This document shows positions 1 through 9,581 of a stretch of DNA of 64,000 nt, one piece after another. Position 1 is the first letter of the stretch. The number at the start of each line of letters is the position of its first letter. The notes beneath the pieces are model-generated. The model made no database searches. It saw nothing but the letters and a program-made list of their open reading frames with translations, and had not been told where the DNA came from. This stretch comes from a bacterium. GTDB taxonomy: Bacteria; Vulcanimicrobiota; JABDET01. Location: contig JAKAVV010000006.1 of assembly GCA_021817145.1 (NCBI GenBank), forward strand, positions 19,087-83,086. Reading direction: 5' to 3'. The position numbers were made by a program, and so were the translations under genes.

Positions 1-522
1 CCACGGCATCGGGGGCATTAACGGTCTTCCTGTTCCTTTTCCACTCCACTCTGCTTGATATTTTCCAGTTCTGATGACATTGGCGAACTCTTGGAAACTC
101 CAGTTTCCGATCCCTGTTTTTTTATCAGGGGTTAAATTGGCAGGGAATGAAGTCCCCCATGGTCCTGTATAAGCATGGGTTAAAATATTTGCAACCATGT
201 ATCCGGGAGGAACTTTAAATTTTGGGGGTCTGGCTGCAGCTGGGGCTCCTGATAATTGGCGAGACATATCAGGCATAGGGATCCCTTTGGGTCCTATTTT
301 CCATGGTGTATGACAGTCTTCGCAGCCACTGACAGCGACCAGATGCTCCCCTTTTTTAATGGCTGCCTGAAGAGCTTGTTGAGGGTTTAATTTTGTGGGT
401 TGAACAGCAGCCTTCACTTTTACTTTTGGATGACAAGAGACCATTCCTAAAAGTGCAGCGCCAACTAAAAATCCAGGAAAAAATTTTTTATTAAACTCTT
501 TTTTAAAACCGATCTTCTTCAT
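1..522 (-). CDS. c-type cytochrome, membrane-anchored (3' end outside window)
   Basis: Partial gene: 174 codons lie in the window and no stop is reached before base 1. It begins with a basic, hydrophobic signal segment ending in a lipobox-like LGMVSC, so the protein is probably exported and possibly lipid-anchored. A single haem-binding CxxCH (CEDCH) lies near residue 70. Near residue 170 an LMPPMPW segment supplies the probable axial methionine, as in class I cytochromes of dehydrogenase electron-transfer subunits. A periplasmic electron-transfer role is inferred; its partner is not in view. The ATG at 520-522 is preceded by a GGAGGA ribosome site. Confidence 0.8.
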   Translation of the reverse strand, partial: MKKIGFKKEFNKKFFPGFLVGAALLGMVSCHPKVKVKAAVQPTKLNPQQALQAAIKKGEHLVAVSGCEDCHTPWKIGPKGIPMPDMSRQLSGAPAAARPPKFKVPPGYMVANILTHAYTGPWGTSFPANLTPDKKTGIGNWSFQEFANVIRTGKYQAEWSGKGTGRPLMPPMPW

Positions 523-663
523 TGATCTCCTCCTTATTTTAAAAAACTTATTTGCGCTTACCCAAAGGCAGTATGTAAAAGTATAACGACTCAAGTGGGG
601 AATATATCTGCTGCAGTGAAATTCTAGGAATGTACTAAAATTATGTCTCTCAAATTCTATCTT

Positions 664-2277
664 TTAGAACAAATTCCTCTTTTTCAAGAGATCAACAAAA
701 GGATGCCGTTCAAGAGGTTTTGGGTTTTCTAGATTCATGAGGTGGTTGTAATAAAAAGTTCGAGTTACAGGACCTTTGTGAACAACAAATTCATGCTGTT
801 TACCAACTTTTTGAAAAGCTTTTTCCAAAGCTGTTTCAGCCAGTAGATTTTGCGATAAGGGACTGAGAGAGAACCAGAGGGAATTTTCCCCCTTCAGTTT
901 TCTAAAATTATCCCACCGCGCGAACTGCCCTCCTTTCCCATTTATCAAAAAGGTCAGTGCTTGATTTCCCGTGTAATAGCGAAGCACACTGGAAAGATCG
1001 TATGAATCCGTGAGCATGAAAGTTGGCGCCAGATTTTCCTCTTTTTGGAAGAGTTGATCCGCCTTTTTAGCAAATCCTTTATATCCGAGCAGCTCTTCAT
1101 AATCTTTCCCTCGCAGAAATCGTTTAATTCCAATCCCTTGAAAAACTATTCGAAAAGGAAGGACAACCTTTGCTGTTGTTCGCGGAAAGGCAATGGCAGA
1201 AGAAAGAGATACTGTAAAAAACAGGCAGCAGGCTAATCCCCATTTCTGAAGTTTTTTAAATTGTGTCATTCCTGCTGCAGCCACCATTAAGGGGAAATAT
1301 CCTGGAAGAGCCCAGTGGATTCCAGCATGAGTCAGAAAAGAGCTGAGCAGAAAAAAGCCTTGTATTGGAAGAATGAAGGATAACAAAAATTGCGAAGAAG
1401 AATCTCCAGACAAAGATTTTTTAACAAGAGAAATAAAAGCGATTAAAAATAGAACAAATAAAAAGGGGGAAACACTTAATGATTCTAGGATCACATAATT
1501 GAAAAAAGTGTGGAAGGGGTCAAGCGGGGTTTTCCCAAGGTGGTCATGCGCCTGGAAAAAAATGTTTTCAAATTTGCGCTGAATATTCCAAATCCAAAAT
1601 GGAAGTGAAACCAAAAATCCGGTTCCAACCCCTTTCCAAAAACTTTTCTGAGTTAACCAGTATCTGGATTTTCGATTCAATATAAAAAATAGACCCAATG
1701 AAACAGGTAAGAAAAAGGAAGTGTCCTTGCATAAAATCGCCAGTCCAATTCCTGCGCCTGTTAAGATCCAGTATCTTTCATCTCTCAAGGATTTCCAGGT
1801 TGCCCAGAGAGTAAAAGTCCAGCAGAAGAAAAGCGGGTTGTCAGGAAAAGTTGCAACAGAAGAGATCGCTAGAATGGGCATGAATAAATAGAATAAAAGG
1901 GTAAGCCATGCTTTTTTCGTGTCTCCAAAGTAATCTCGGGCAAAGAGATATAAAAATAATCCTGCCAGAGTGGAGCTGATGAGAGATGGGAGGCGTATCC
2001 AGAGAATTTTGTTTGAAAAAAGGGTGAATACTGCTTGCAGCCAGCCAACCATGGGGGGGTCATCATGGTACCCAAGAGCCAGATGCTTTCCCCAGAGCCA
2101 GTAATAAGCCTCATCCCCTGTTAAAGGAACTTTCTCCAGGAGAAGAATGCGGAAAGCAAACACAAAGATGACTCCAAAAATCGCTAAAAGAGAGATCTTT
2201 TCAGTTTGTTCTTCTTTAATTCTTTTAAATTCAAAGATGGAATGCTCTTCTCTTACTTTAGAGCCGATAGAAAGCAT
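664..2277 (-). CDS. ArnT/PMT-like polytopic glycosyltransferase (GT39/GT83 type)
   Basis: A 537-residue integral membrane protein. A first membrane helix (about residues 28-48) is followed by the hallmark luminal loop DEAYYWLWGKH, with the Asp-Glu catalytic pair of the ArnT and protein O-mannosyltransferase superfamily, then many further hydrophobic segments and a soluble C-terminal third. Family members move a sugar from a polyprenyl-phosphate donor to lipid A, protein or another lipid on the periplasmic side. It is the last gene of the minus-strand cluster after hpnA, hpnG and hpnI, so a hopanoid or outer-membrane lipid acceptor is possible. That acceptor is inference; only the fold is well supported. 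Confidence 0.8.
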   Translation of the reverse strand: MLSIGSKVREEHSIFEFKRIKEEQTEKISLLAIFGVIFVFAFRILLLEKVPLTGDEAYYWLWGKHLALGYHDDPPMVGWLQAVFTLFSNKILWIRLPSLISSTLAGLFLYLFARDYFGDTKKAWLTLLFYLFMPILAISSVATFPDNPLFFCWTFTLWATWKSLRDERYWILTGAGIGLAILCKDTSFFLPVSLGLFFILNRKSRYWLTQKSFWKGVGTGFLVSLPFWIWNIQRKFENIFFQAHDHLGKTPLDPFHTFFNYVILESLSVSPFLFVLFLIAFISLVKKSLSGDSSSQFLLSFILPIQGFFLLSSFLTHAGIHWALPGYFPLMVAAAGMTQFKKLQKWGLACCLFFTVSLSSAIAFPRTTAKVVLPFRIVFQGIGIKRFLRGKDYEELLGYKGFAKKADQLFQKEENLAPTFMLTDSYDLSSVLRYYTGNQALTFLINGKGGQFARWDNFRKLKGENSLWFSLSPLSQNLLAETALEKAFQKVGKQHEFVVHKGPVTRTFYYNHLMNLENPKPLERHPFVDLLKKRNLF

Positions 2278-2325
2278 GGTGTCTAATTCTGCAATTTTTT
2301 TATCAAACCTTTTCTCCTTTCTTCA

Positions 2326-3519
2326 TTACCTTTCTGCTTTGGCTGTGGATTGAAATTTTCCATCTTTGAAAACTTGATAAATTGTTTCTCCCCAGGTTAC
2401 TTTACTGCCAGTAAAAGCCAGGATCCAAAAAATCAATTTAAAAGCTTCATGGACTGGCAGGAATAAAAAAAAAGCGAGATTTTTTTTATCCCCGCCTAAA
2501 ACGATATGTGAGGCTGCAGCAGTCAGTATTCTTGTTATTCCCCATACTGCAAGCAGGGTTAGAGAAATTCGAGATAAATGAGATAGAAATAAAGCAGGGA
2601 TTATCCAGGGAAGTCCTTGAGAAAAGATGCTGAAAAAATAACCAGCAGGACGGCAGAAACGGTGAGTCCTGGCAGCTCTGACTGCCCTTGTCCAATAATC
2701 TTTAAGAGATGCTGCTTCAGGGTTGTGCTGCACAATAACGCCAGATAAAGCGATTTTGCTCCCTGATTCTTTGACTTTTTTCCCTAATTCATGGTCATCT
2801 GCCAGATAATCTCCTACTGATTCGAACCCTCCTATTGTTTTTAAAACTTCTTGTTTAAAAGCCATGGTTGCCCCAAAAGCAAACCCAAGCCCCCTTTCTA
2901 ATTTTTCTGAAATTAAAACCGATGGGAAAAAATCTGAGTGGATGGTTAAGAGTTCAAATATCTCTCCTATTGAATGGGGAGCAGCTGCTCGATATAAGCA
3001 GGTGCACATTCCTGTTTTTGGATCCAGGAGATGAGACACAATATCTTTTAAATAGTAAGGAGGAACAGAAATATCTTGATCCACTGCGATTAAAATATCG
3101 CAGTTTGCTCCTTTCTGCAAATTTGCGAGATTTTGGATTTTTTTATTGGGGAATACTGGAGAGTTTGGAAGACTGTTCTTAGAGACCAGGGTTGTAGGGA
3201 TTTTGGGGTAATCTTTTTGGATCTGTTCTATAATCGGAACAGCGGAATCATTCAGGTTGTCCACACCGCATCGAATTTCAGAAGGAGGGTAGGTTTGGGT
3301 ATGAAAGGCAGCTAGATTTTTATATGTCTTTTCATTGTTCCCGCGCAGTGGAATGAGAACTGCTGCAGACAAAAGGGGAGGTTGGAGTGTTTGCTTTTCT
3401 GGTTCACTCAGGATTGGGTGTGTTTTTTTAAAGGTTAGAACGGAATAAAGCCCAAAGATATTGAAAAAGATCGAAAATCCTATGAAAAGATAGGAGGAGT
3501 CCCTAAAAAAAGATATCAT
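2326..3519 (-). CDS. hpnI: HpnI-like hopanoid glycosyltransferase (GT2, ceramide glucosyltransferase type)
   Basis: A 397-residue protein with an N-terminal membrane helix, a GT2 catalytic domain and C-terminal membrane segments, the layout of ceramide glucosyltransferases and HpnI. Visible motifs are AVDQDIS (DxD-type metal and sugar-nucleotide site), ADDHELG (catalytic acidic segment) and WTRAVRAARTHR (the Q/RxxRW-like acceptor motif). HpnI adds N-acetylglucosamine to bacteriohopanetetrol. The start overlaps the end of the hpnG-like gene by 4 bp, indicating translational coupling, and the hpn neighbours support the hopanoid role over a sphingolipid one. Confidence 0.82.
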   Translation of the reverse strand: MISFFRDSSYLFIGFSIFFNIFGLYSVLTFKKTHPILSEPEKQTLQPPLLSAAVLIPLRGNNEKTYKNLAAFHTQTYPPSEIRCGVDNLNDSAVPIIEQIQKDYPKIPTTLVSKNSLPNSPVFPNKKIQNLANLQKGANCDILIAVDQDISVPPYYLKDIVSHLLDPKTGMCTCLYRAAAPHSIGEIFELLTIHSDFFPSVLISEKLERGLGFAFGATMAFKQEVLKTIGGFESVGDYLADDHELGKKVKESGSKIALSGVIVQHNPEAASLKDYWTRAVRAARTHRFCRPAGYFFSIFSQGLPWIIPALFLSHLSRISLTLLAVWGITRILTAAASHIVLGGDKKNLAFFLFLPVHEAFKLIFWILAFTGSKVTWGETIYQVFKDGKFQSTAKAER

Positions 3520-4283
3520 TTGAAAATCGTTCCATCAGAAAAAACAAAATGATACAGCTTTTTTGAAAGTTGGGAGGAGCGAATCGCAAATTTCATGGAA
3601 AATGGGATCCCTGGCAGTTTTTGTAGAATGAGCAGAATGGCTTTGAGGGGGATAATTTTCCCGTTTTTTACCGCTTTTGAAAAGTCAACAGGGAAACTTT
3701 CGCCTGATGTGTCACTGATAATTTTAATGCAGTAAAATGGGATATGATATGATTGCATAACAGATCCTAAATAAAAAGATTCCATGTCAACCGCATCTGC
3801 TGCAGAAGAAAGGCTTGCTTTTTCTCCAGAGGTGTGAATAATTGTTTCACTGGTTAGTAAAGCGCCTGAAGCGTTTATTTTCGGGAAATGAGCCCAGTTG
3901 TTGCAGGAGATTTTTTCTCCTGAGAGGTTTTTAATTTCTGCGGGAATGACAAAATCTGCAACTTTAAGAGAAGGGTTTAGTCCTCCAGCAAACCCTATGT
4001 TTAGGGTTAGTTTAGGTTTTTGCTCAGCAATCCACTTAGCTGACTGAATGGCTGGTTCTTTTCCAATTCCTGTTACGACGAAAAGAAAATTTTCATGGTA
4101 TAGATTTTTTGAGTCATTTATTTTACCCGTATAAATGGAGAGTGGGAAAAAAGAAGATCCCATTTTGCCTTCATGTTCCCGCTTTGTCAAATTCAGAGTC
4201 AATTTGTCCGCTTTTAAAAAAGGGTCTGCTTCAATGTCTGAAGCAAGACAAATAACTAGTGGACCTGATTCATCCTCTGACAT
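3516..4283 (-). CDS. hpnG: HpnG-like hopanoid-associated nucleoside phosphorylase
   Basis: A 255-residue member of the purine nucleoside phosphorylase/MTA nucleosidase family. It shows a glycine-rich NIGFAGGL loop, VVTGIGKEPA near the phosphate site and VDMESFYLG, the typical nucleoside-binding MES motif. HpnG converts adenosylhopane to ribosylhopane by removing adenine. I chose ATG 4283 because AGGAG lies 7 nt upstream; an upstream in-frame ATG at 4352 would overlap hpnA by more than 80 bp. The chosen start still overlaps the hpnA stop by 14 bp. Assignment to HpnG rather than another nucleosidase rests partly on the hpnA/hpnI context. Confidence 0.75.
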   Translation of the reverse strand: MSEDESGPLVICLASDIEADPFLKADKLTLNLTKREHEGKMGSSFFPLSIYTGKINDSKNLYHENFLFVVTGIGKEPAIQSAKWIAEQKPKLTLNIGFAGGLNPSLKVADFVIPAEIKNLSGEKISCNNWAHFPKINASGALLTSETIIHTSGEKASLSSAADAVDMESFYLGSVMQSYHIPFYCIKIISDTSGESFPVDFSKAVKNGKIIPLKAILLILQKLPGIPFSMKFAIRSSQLSKKLYHFVFSDGTIFK

Positions 4284-5262
4284 ACCCATTCTCCTGATAC
4301 CATTTGACAGCTTTTTTAAGCGCTTCTTCAACTGGTGTTTGGGGGATTCCAAGCTCTTTTTTCGCTTTTGAGGGATCGAAGAACATTTTTTTTCGAGAGA
4401 GTTTAACTCCTTCTAAAGGGATTCCAGGCTCTTTTCTCAGTATGTTTTTAGAGAAAATATGGTTCGCATAAGCCATAAATAAAACTGCTCCATGAGGAAG
4501 GCAAAATCTTGGAGCGGGAAGCCCTGTAATCTGCGACAGAATCTCCAGTATGGTTTTGAAATCTAAATTTTGATTCCCTAAAATATATCTTTCTCCAACC
4601 CTTCCTTTTAATGCGGCTAGAATATGGCCTTCTGCAACATCCTCTGCATCTACAAGATTTAAGCCTGTATTAGTATAAGCAAATAATTTTCGATTTAGAA
4701 AATCCACGATAAATCTTCCGGTGGGAGTTGGTTTAGAATCATACGTTCCAACAGGAGCGCTTGGGTTTACAATAACAACTGGACAGCCCTGTTGGGCTGC
4801 TTTTAAAACTTCCTGTTCTGCTAAATATTTACTTAATTTATAAGGACCAACCATCTCTTTTTTGGAAATTGGGGTCATTTCAGTTCCAGGTGAACCATCT
4901 TCAGGGATTCCAATGGTGGCAGTTGAGCTGGTATAAACGATTTTTGCAATCTTAGATTCACGAGCAGCTTGTAAAATGGCTTTTGTCCCTTCAATATTTG
5001 TTTGCATAACTTGATTCCCTTGAAAACTGGTAAAGCGATAATCTGCAGCAAGATGGAAAAGCCATTCGCACCCTGAAAGGGCTTTTTTTAAATCTTCTTG
5101 AGAGTGAAGGTTTCCGGCAAGAATTTCAATGGGGAGTCCTTCCAGGTTTTTTAAGGAACTGGATGGCCTCACAAAAGCTCTGATTTCATACTTGTGCTGC
5201 AGAGCTTTTCTAACAACATGACTCCCTAAAAATCCGCTGGCTCCTGTAACTAAAATTTTCAT
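4270..5262 (-). CDS. hpnA: Hopanoid-associated NAD-dependent sugar epimerase/dehydratase HpnA
   Basis: A 330-residue extended short-chain dehydrogenase. The N-terminal Rossmann motif VTGASGFLGSHVV binds NAD(P), and YKLSK (about residues 142-146) is the YxxxK catalytic pair, with upstream YTSSTATIG supplying the Ser/Thr. Length and motifs match the hopanoid-associated epimerase family HpnA. It is the first gene of the minus-strand hpn cluster and is divergent from guaB across about 100 bp. Related dihydroflavonol-reductase-like SDRs are hard to separate by sequence alone, so the name leans on the neighbouring hpnG and hpnI. Confidence 0.82.
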   Translation of the reverse strand: MKILVTGASGFLGSHVVRKALQHKYEIRAFVRPSSSLKNLEGLPIEILAGNLHSQEDLKKALSGCEWLFHLAADYRFTSFQGNQVMQTNIEGTKAILQAARESKIAKIVYTSSTATIGIPEDGSPGTEMTPISKKEMVGPYKLSKYLAEQEVLKAAQQGCPVVIVNPSAPVGTYDSKPTPTGRFIVDFLNRKLFAYTNTGLNLVDAEDVAEGHILAALKGRVGERYILGNQNLDFKTILEILSQITGLPAPRFCLPHGAVLFMAYANHIFSKNILRKEPGIPLEGVKLSRKKMFFDPSKAKKELGIPQTPVEEALKKAVKWYQENGYVRG

Positions 5263-5360
5263 GGCATTTTTTAACTTAAATTCAATTCGATAAGGAAAGG
5301 TAAATCTTCCTTTAAAACGAAAAAAGAAATAAAAAGAAATGGCTTGGAAAGGAACATAAC

Positions 5361-6887
5361 GTGGAAAAAAAGAATCGCAGCGCAGCTGAAAGTGAGAACT
5401 TGAATATTTTTGGAAATGGGTCGGCCAAAATGGATCGGCTGGTAAAAGAGGGGCTGACCTTTGACGACATTCTGCTTATTCCGGAGTATTCTGATATTCT
5501 TCCTCATGAAGTAGATACAACGACGTGGTTGACAGGGAAAATAAGATTAAATATCCCTTTGATTTCATCTGCTATGGATACGGTTACTGAAGCAAGGATG
5601 GCCATTGCCCTTGCTAGAGAAGGGGGAATAGGGATTATTCACCGCAACAGCCCTGTGGAAAAACAAACTGAGGAAGTAGATCGGGTAAAGCGCGCTGAAA
5701 GTGGAATGATACGAAATCCAATCCGCCTGTCACCCGATGATTCGATTGAACGAGCTCTCCAGTACATGGAACTGTATCATATTTCGGGGATTCCTGTGAC
5801 AGATGAAAAGGGGATCCTGGTAGGAATGCTTACAAATCGAGATTTAAGGTTTGAAAAGAATTTCAACCAACCCATTCGAAATTTAATGACTCCTCTCCCT
5901 CTTATTACAGCTAAGGAAGGAACAGGGTTAGACGAAGCCCGTGAAATTCTGCACCGTCATAAAATCGAGAAACTGCCGATTGTGGATAAAGATGGGAAAT
6001 TAAAAGGTTTAATCACAGTTAAAGATATTCAAAAAAAAGCGATGTATCCTTATGCAGCAAAAGATACTCATGGAAGACTTTTAGTAGGGGCAGCTGTTGG
6101 AGTAAGAGGGGATGCCTGGGAGCGAGTAAAGGCTCTTGCTGCGAAAGAAGTAGATGTCATTGTTGTGGACACAGCGCATGGCCATTCTGAAGGGGTTATT
6201 GGGATGGTAAAAAAAATAAAAAAAGAGTTTGATATTCAAGTGATCGCGGGAAATGTCGCTACTGCTGCAGCAGTGGCTGATTTAATTAAGTCAGGAGCAG
6301 ATGCGGTGAAAGTTGGAATAGGACCAGGGGCAATCTGCACCACTCGAATTGTGGCAGGTGTTGGAGTGCCGCAGTTCACGGCGATTTATGACTGCTGTCA
6401 GATCGCAAAAAAATACGGGATCCCAATTATTGCGGATGGAGGGATCACACATTCAGGGGATATCACAAAAGCCCTTGTTGGTGGAGCTTCATCTGTGATG
6501 ATAGGAAACTTATTTGCTGGAACAGACGAAGCTCCAGGAGATGTGATTATTGAACACGGAGAAAGGTATAAAACTTACAGGGGAATGGGAAGCCTTGGAG
6601 CCATGAAGATTTACTCTAGAGATCGATATGCCCAGGATTTAACCGCAGAATCAAAACTTGTTCCTGAAGGAATTGAAGGGAAAGTCCCTTATAAAGGAGG
6701 AGTTCATCGAATTATTCAGCAGTTAGTTGGAGGCTTGAGGTCAGGAATGGGTTATCTGGGCTGCAGAAAAATCGAAGATTTAAAGGAGAAGAAATTTATT
6801 CGGATCACTCAAGCAGGAATTCGAGAATCTCATCCCCATTCTCTTACTGAAGTTGAAGAGGCCCCTAATTATTGGGGGATGAGTTAA
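5361..6887 (+). CDS. guaB: Inosine-5'-monophosphate dehydrogenase
   Basis: Catalyses NAD-dependent oxidation of IMP to XMP, the committed step of GMP synthesis. The catalytic TIM barrel starts at [10 protein letters not shown] and is interrupted by a Bateman pair of CBS domains (about residues 115-235, [12 protein letters not shown] and [10 protein letters not shown]). The active-site loop [15 protein letters not shown] carries the catalytic cysteine, and the flap holds the [10 protein letters not shown] segment. Start: GTG 5361 has AAGGA about 8 nt upstream and gives 508 residues. ATG 5430 (485 residues) fits the usual family length better but has a weaker ribosome site. It converges on the next gene with a 4-bp overlap. 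Confidence 0.95.
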   Translation: MEKKNRSAAESENLNIFGNGSAKMDRLVKEGLTFDDILLIPEYSDILPHEVDTTTWLTGKIRLNIPLISSAMDTVTEARMAIALAREGGIGIIHRNSPVEKQTEEVDRVKRAESGMIRNPIRLSPDDSIERALQYMELYHISGIPVTDEKGILVGMLTNRDLRFEKNFNQPIRNLMTPLPLITAKEGTGLDEAREILHRHKIEKLPIVDKDGKLKGLITVKDIQKKAMYPYAAKDTHGRLLVGAAVGVRGDAWERVKALAAKEVDVIVVDTAHGHSEGVIGMVKKIKKEFDIQVIAGNVATAAAVADLIKSGADAVKVGIGPGAICTTRIVAGVGVPQFTAIYDCCQIAKKYGIPIIADGGITHSGDITKALVGGASSVMIGNLFAGTDEAPGDVIIEHGERYKTYRGMGSLGAMKIYSRDRYAQDLTAESKLVPEGIEGKVPYKGGVHRIIQQLVGGLRSGMGYLGCRKIEDLKEKKFIRITQAGIRESHPHSLTEVEEAPNYWGMS

Positions 6888-7957
6888 GTATGCCACCAGG
6901 GGCTTGCCGCCCCTGTTTCTAACATTTTAGCGACTCTTTCCCACATCGCATGAACTGCTTTGTCACCAATGAATGGGATCAAGGTTTGGGAGATTTCTGT
7001 TTTGTGGTCCATTAGGTTTTGAAGTTTAAGTTTCGACTTTTCAGATAAGGGGAGCGTTTCATCCGCAAAGTTGTAGTTTTTGCTCTGTTTTAGATTTTCT
7101 TCAGGGAAAGCATATCCATGATCAATAGGAATCACATCTCCATTTCCGATCATCCAATTCCCTTTGTGGCGATCCGTATTTCCGATGATATGGTCAAAAA
7201 GAGAAAGTTCTTCGTATTTTTGAGGTAAGTACTGCCGAATATCAGAAGGTTCCACTTTTAATTCAGAAGCTGTTTCTCCATCAATCCACTGAATTAAAGC
7301 CCCTTTTTCTTGCGATTTTTTCCAATGTAGAAAAGAGTTTTTCTCTTTTACGGTCACATAAACCGCTTTTGGAGCCCAGCATCCGATCCAGTCTGCAATA
7401 TAAGAAGCTGCTGCTTCTCTCTCTGCTCCTGTCTTAGGAGGGATATACTTTCTTTTTCGATCCGCAGGCTCCCCTTTCACTGGTTTCCAGACTGCTGTTT
7501 CCCCGCTTTCTAAGGTTACTTTATAAGTATGACAAACTCCATCCCCAATTCGTTCTTTGTGCGCAATGGTTAAATCAGAGTTTGAGTAAGGGTTGACCTC
7601 CATGCCAATCCTTGTTTGGAGAGGTGTTCGGCATCCCTGCCTCAAATCCAAACCCAAATAGGAGGAGAGATGAGGTTGATCGGAAAGTGAAGGAGGAGGG
7701 GAGATAATCGTTTTTATCATTCGATATCGAATATGGGCTGCGATTTGATCTGAACTGGCTCTATGTCCGCAGACAAGCCCTAAATTGGCAAGCCCTTTTT
7801 CTCTTTCTGTGGCTTCACTGTTATCTCGAACAGCTTCAAATCCTTCTCTTAAGCGGGATCTGGCTTCCCGATAGGTGGAGGATTTTTTTGCTTGATCATA
7901 AGCGCTTTTTGCTATGTCAGATATCTTATTTTGTGTAATTGAAGATAAAACTGTCAT
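6884..7957 (-). CDS. PI3/4-kinase-like (protein-kinase-like fold) protein
   Basis: A 357-residue soluble protein. The C-terminal half carries the catalytic signature of phosphatidylinositol-kinase-like and HipA-like folds: HIIGNTDRHKGNW (D-x4-N/DRH catalytic loop) followed by PIDHGYAFP (metal-binding Asp). Upstream, TAVWKPVKGE resembles the ATP-binding lysine strand. The N-terminal 100 residues are helical and unassigned. Substrate is unknown; bacterial homologues of this fold modify proteins or small molecules. It sits alone between guaB and a run of secreted proteins, tail to tail with guaB, so context gives no role. Confidence 0.65.
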   Translation of the reverse strand: MTVLSSITQNKISDIAKSAYDQAKKSSTYREARSRLREGFEAVRDNSEATEREKGLANLGLVCGHRASSDQIAAHIRYRMIKTIISPPPSLSDQPHLSSYLGLDLRQGCRTPLQTRIGMEVNPYSNSDLTIAHKERIGDGVCHTYKVTLESGETAVWKPVKGEPADRKRKYIPPKTGAEREAAASYIADWIGCWAPKAVYVTVKEKNSFLHWKKSQEKGALIQWIDGETASELKVEPSDIRQYLPQKYEELSLFDHIIGNTDRHKGNWMIGNGDVIPIDHGYAFPEENLKQSKNYNFADETLPLSEKSKLKLQNLMDHKTEISQTLIPFIGDKAVHAMWERVAKMLETGAASPWWHT

Positions 7958-8088
7958 TTTTTTCTATTTGTGTCCTCTATTCTATTATTATAATGAAAAT
8001 AACTCAGAAAATCGATTAAAAAAATGTTAAAAATTCAGAAGCGGTTTTATTAATGCCTGAGTTCAGAGGTCGATCCAGATAAGCTCCT

Positions 8089-9519
8089 TTAGAATGGCCA
8101 CTGAGGGGCAGATTGGCTTGAATGACAGGGAGATTGGCAGTGATTGCGATAAGGAAAAAATTCCTGTGAAGAAGCCGCGCCGCTGATAACTGAAACAGTA
8201 TTGGTAAGTCTGTTGGTTAGCCAGATATTTCCATATTGATCAATGGCTATTCCGACAGGTTCTGTTCCTGCAAAAACACTTCCCAGAGGGGCTCCTGATG
8301 AATTGAATTTAATCAGATTATTGCCGCTGATGAGATAATCTTCGGCAGGCGCAAAAAAAGCTGATGACAGAGAATTGGATGGTCTTGAAATATTGCTGCC
8401 CAGCTGTGCCACCCAGATATTACCTGAATCATCAACTGCCACTCTGTGAGGACGCAGTCCTGTTTTAAAGGTGCCAAGGATGGTGCCAGTGGAGCTGAGT
8501 TCTGTTACATCCATGCTGCCGAAATTGGTTACCCAGATATTTCCTTCAGGATCAATTGTGATTCCGTCCGGCCACATCCTAACTTTAAAAGTGCCGAGAG
8601 TTGCTCCATTGGAGCTGAGTTCTGTCACACTGCCGCTGTCATGATTGGTTACCCAAACATTGCCGGAAGCGTCAATCGCTAAATTTCTCGGGCTTTTCCC
8701 AACTGGAAACCTGCCCAGGATTTTGCCTGAAGGGCTGAGTTTGACAACATTGCTGCCATTCTGATTTGCTACCCAGATATTTTCTGAAGCATCAATTGCA
8801 ATCCCATGTGGGAAATTGCCAACATGGTAGGTTCCAAGGGTCTTGCCAGAAGGGCTGAGTTTAGCAACAGCTCCCGCAATATCTTCTGTTACCCATAAAT
8901 TGCCTGAAGCATCAACCGCAATTCCGGCATATTGGCAGTGCAGCCAGGTTGGAGAAATGACACGAAGAACAGCCCCTGATGGGCTGATTTCAGTTATCCC
9001 CGGAGGAGACCAGAAAAAAGGGGTTGGGCAGCTTGCATTTAATCTAGAATAACTGGTTACCCAAATATCTCCATTGGCGGCAATTGCAATCCCATAAGGA
9101 TGTTTTCTGACGTTAATGATGAAAGGCTCTCCTTCAGGCATAAAATAAGTTGAAGCAGAAGATAACCCAGGGGCTGTGGCTGTAATGGTTATCCCAGGCA
9201 GAGGAATCTTCCCTCCATTATAATTTAAAGTGGTACTTGCTGATGGAGCGGTCTTAGTTAAGATGAGAGAAAAAGAGGAAAGAGTCGTTATTCCTGTTGT
9301 GTCACTATTTGAAAGGGTGACTTCCAAGTTTTGGTTTCCGATATTTTTGGCTGTGACTGTTACGGTTACTGCTGCTGGGGTTTTAAAAGGAGGGTGAGGG
9401 TTAGAAAGGGAGAGTATCAGCCTTGTCTTATTCAATGATTTGCTTTTTCCATAAGTGACTGGGAAAGCAGAAGAAAGAAAAAGAATCATGAAGAGGAAAG
9501 AAAGGGTAATTTTTTTCAT
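8089..9519 (-). CDS. Secreted NHL/virginiamycin-lyase-type beta-propeller protein
   Basis: A 476-residue protein with a clear signal peptide (MKKI then a hydrophobic core ending near VTYG). Residues 30-130 look like an Ig/CARDB-type domain, followed by a propeller of about seven repeats of 41-42 residues. Each blade repeats the pattern GIAIDxSGNIWVTN...ELSxxGxxLG, typical of NHL or Vgb-like six- or seven-bladed propellers. No catalytic site was recognised; a binding or surface function is likely. A second propeller gene with the same architecture lies at 11548-13032. The last 25 residues are unusually Cys/His/Ser-rich and may reflect a frameshift. Confidence 0.75.
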   Translation of the reverse strand: MKKITLSFLFMILFLSSAFPVTYGKSKSLNKTRLILSLSNPHPPFKTPAAVTVTVTAKNIGNQNLEVTLSNSDTTGITTLSSFSLILTKTAPSASTTLNYNGGKIPLPGITITATAPGLSSASTYFMPEGEPFIINVRKHPYGIAIAANGDIWVTSYSRLNASCPTPFFWSPPGITEISPSGAVLRVISPTWLHCQYAGIAVDASGNLWVTEDIAGAVAKLSPSGKTLGTYHVGNFPHGIAIDASENIWVANQNGSNVVKLSPSGKILGRFPVGKSPRNLAIDASGNVWVTNHDSGSVTELSSNGATLGTFKVRMWPDGITIDPEGNIWVTNFGSMDVTELSSTGTILGTFKTGLRPHRVAVDDSGNIWVAQLGSNISRPSNSLSSAFFAPAEDYLISGNNLIKFNSSGAPLGSVFAGTEPVGIAIDQYGNIWLTNRLTNTVSVISGAASSQEFFPYRNHCQSPCHSSQSAPQWPF

Positions 9520-9581
9520 AAAATGCCTCCTAAAAATATACTAAAATTATGCAGTTCAGCTCTTGGGAGAGAGTGAGGGTA

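Noticed and set aside
5292..5312. AAGGAA/TTCCTT inverted repeat between hpnA and guaB as a terminator
   Set aside because: Weak AT-rich stem, no T-run and located between divergent starts.
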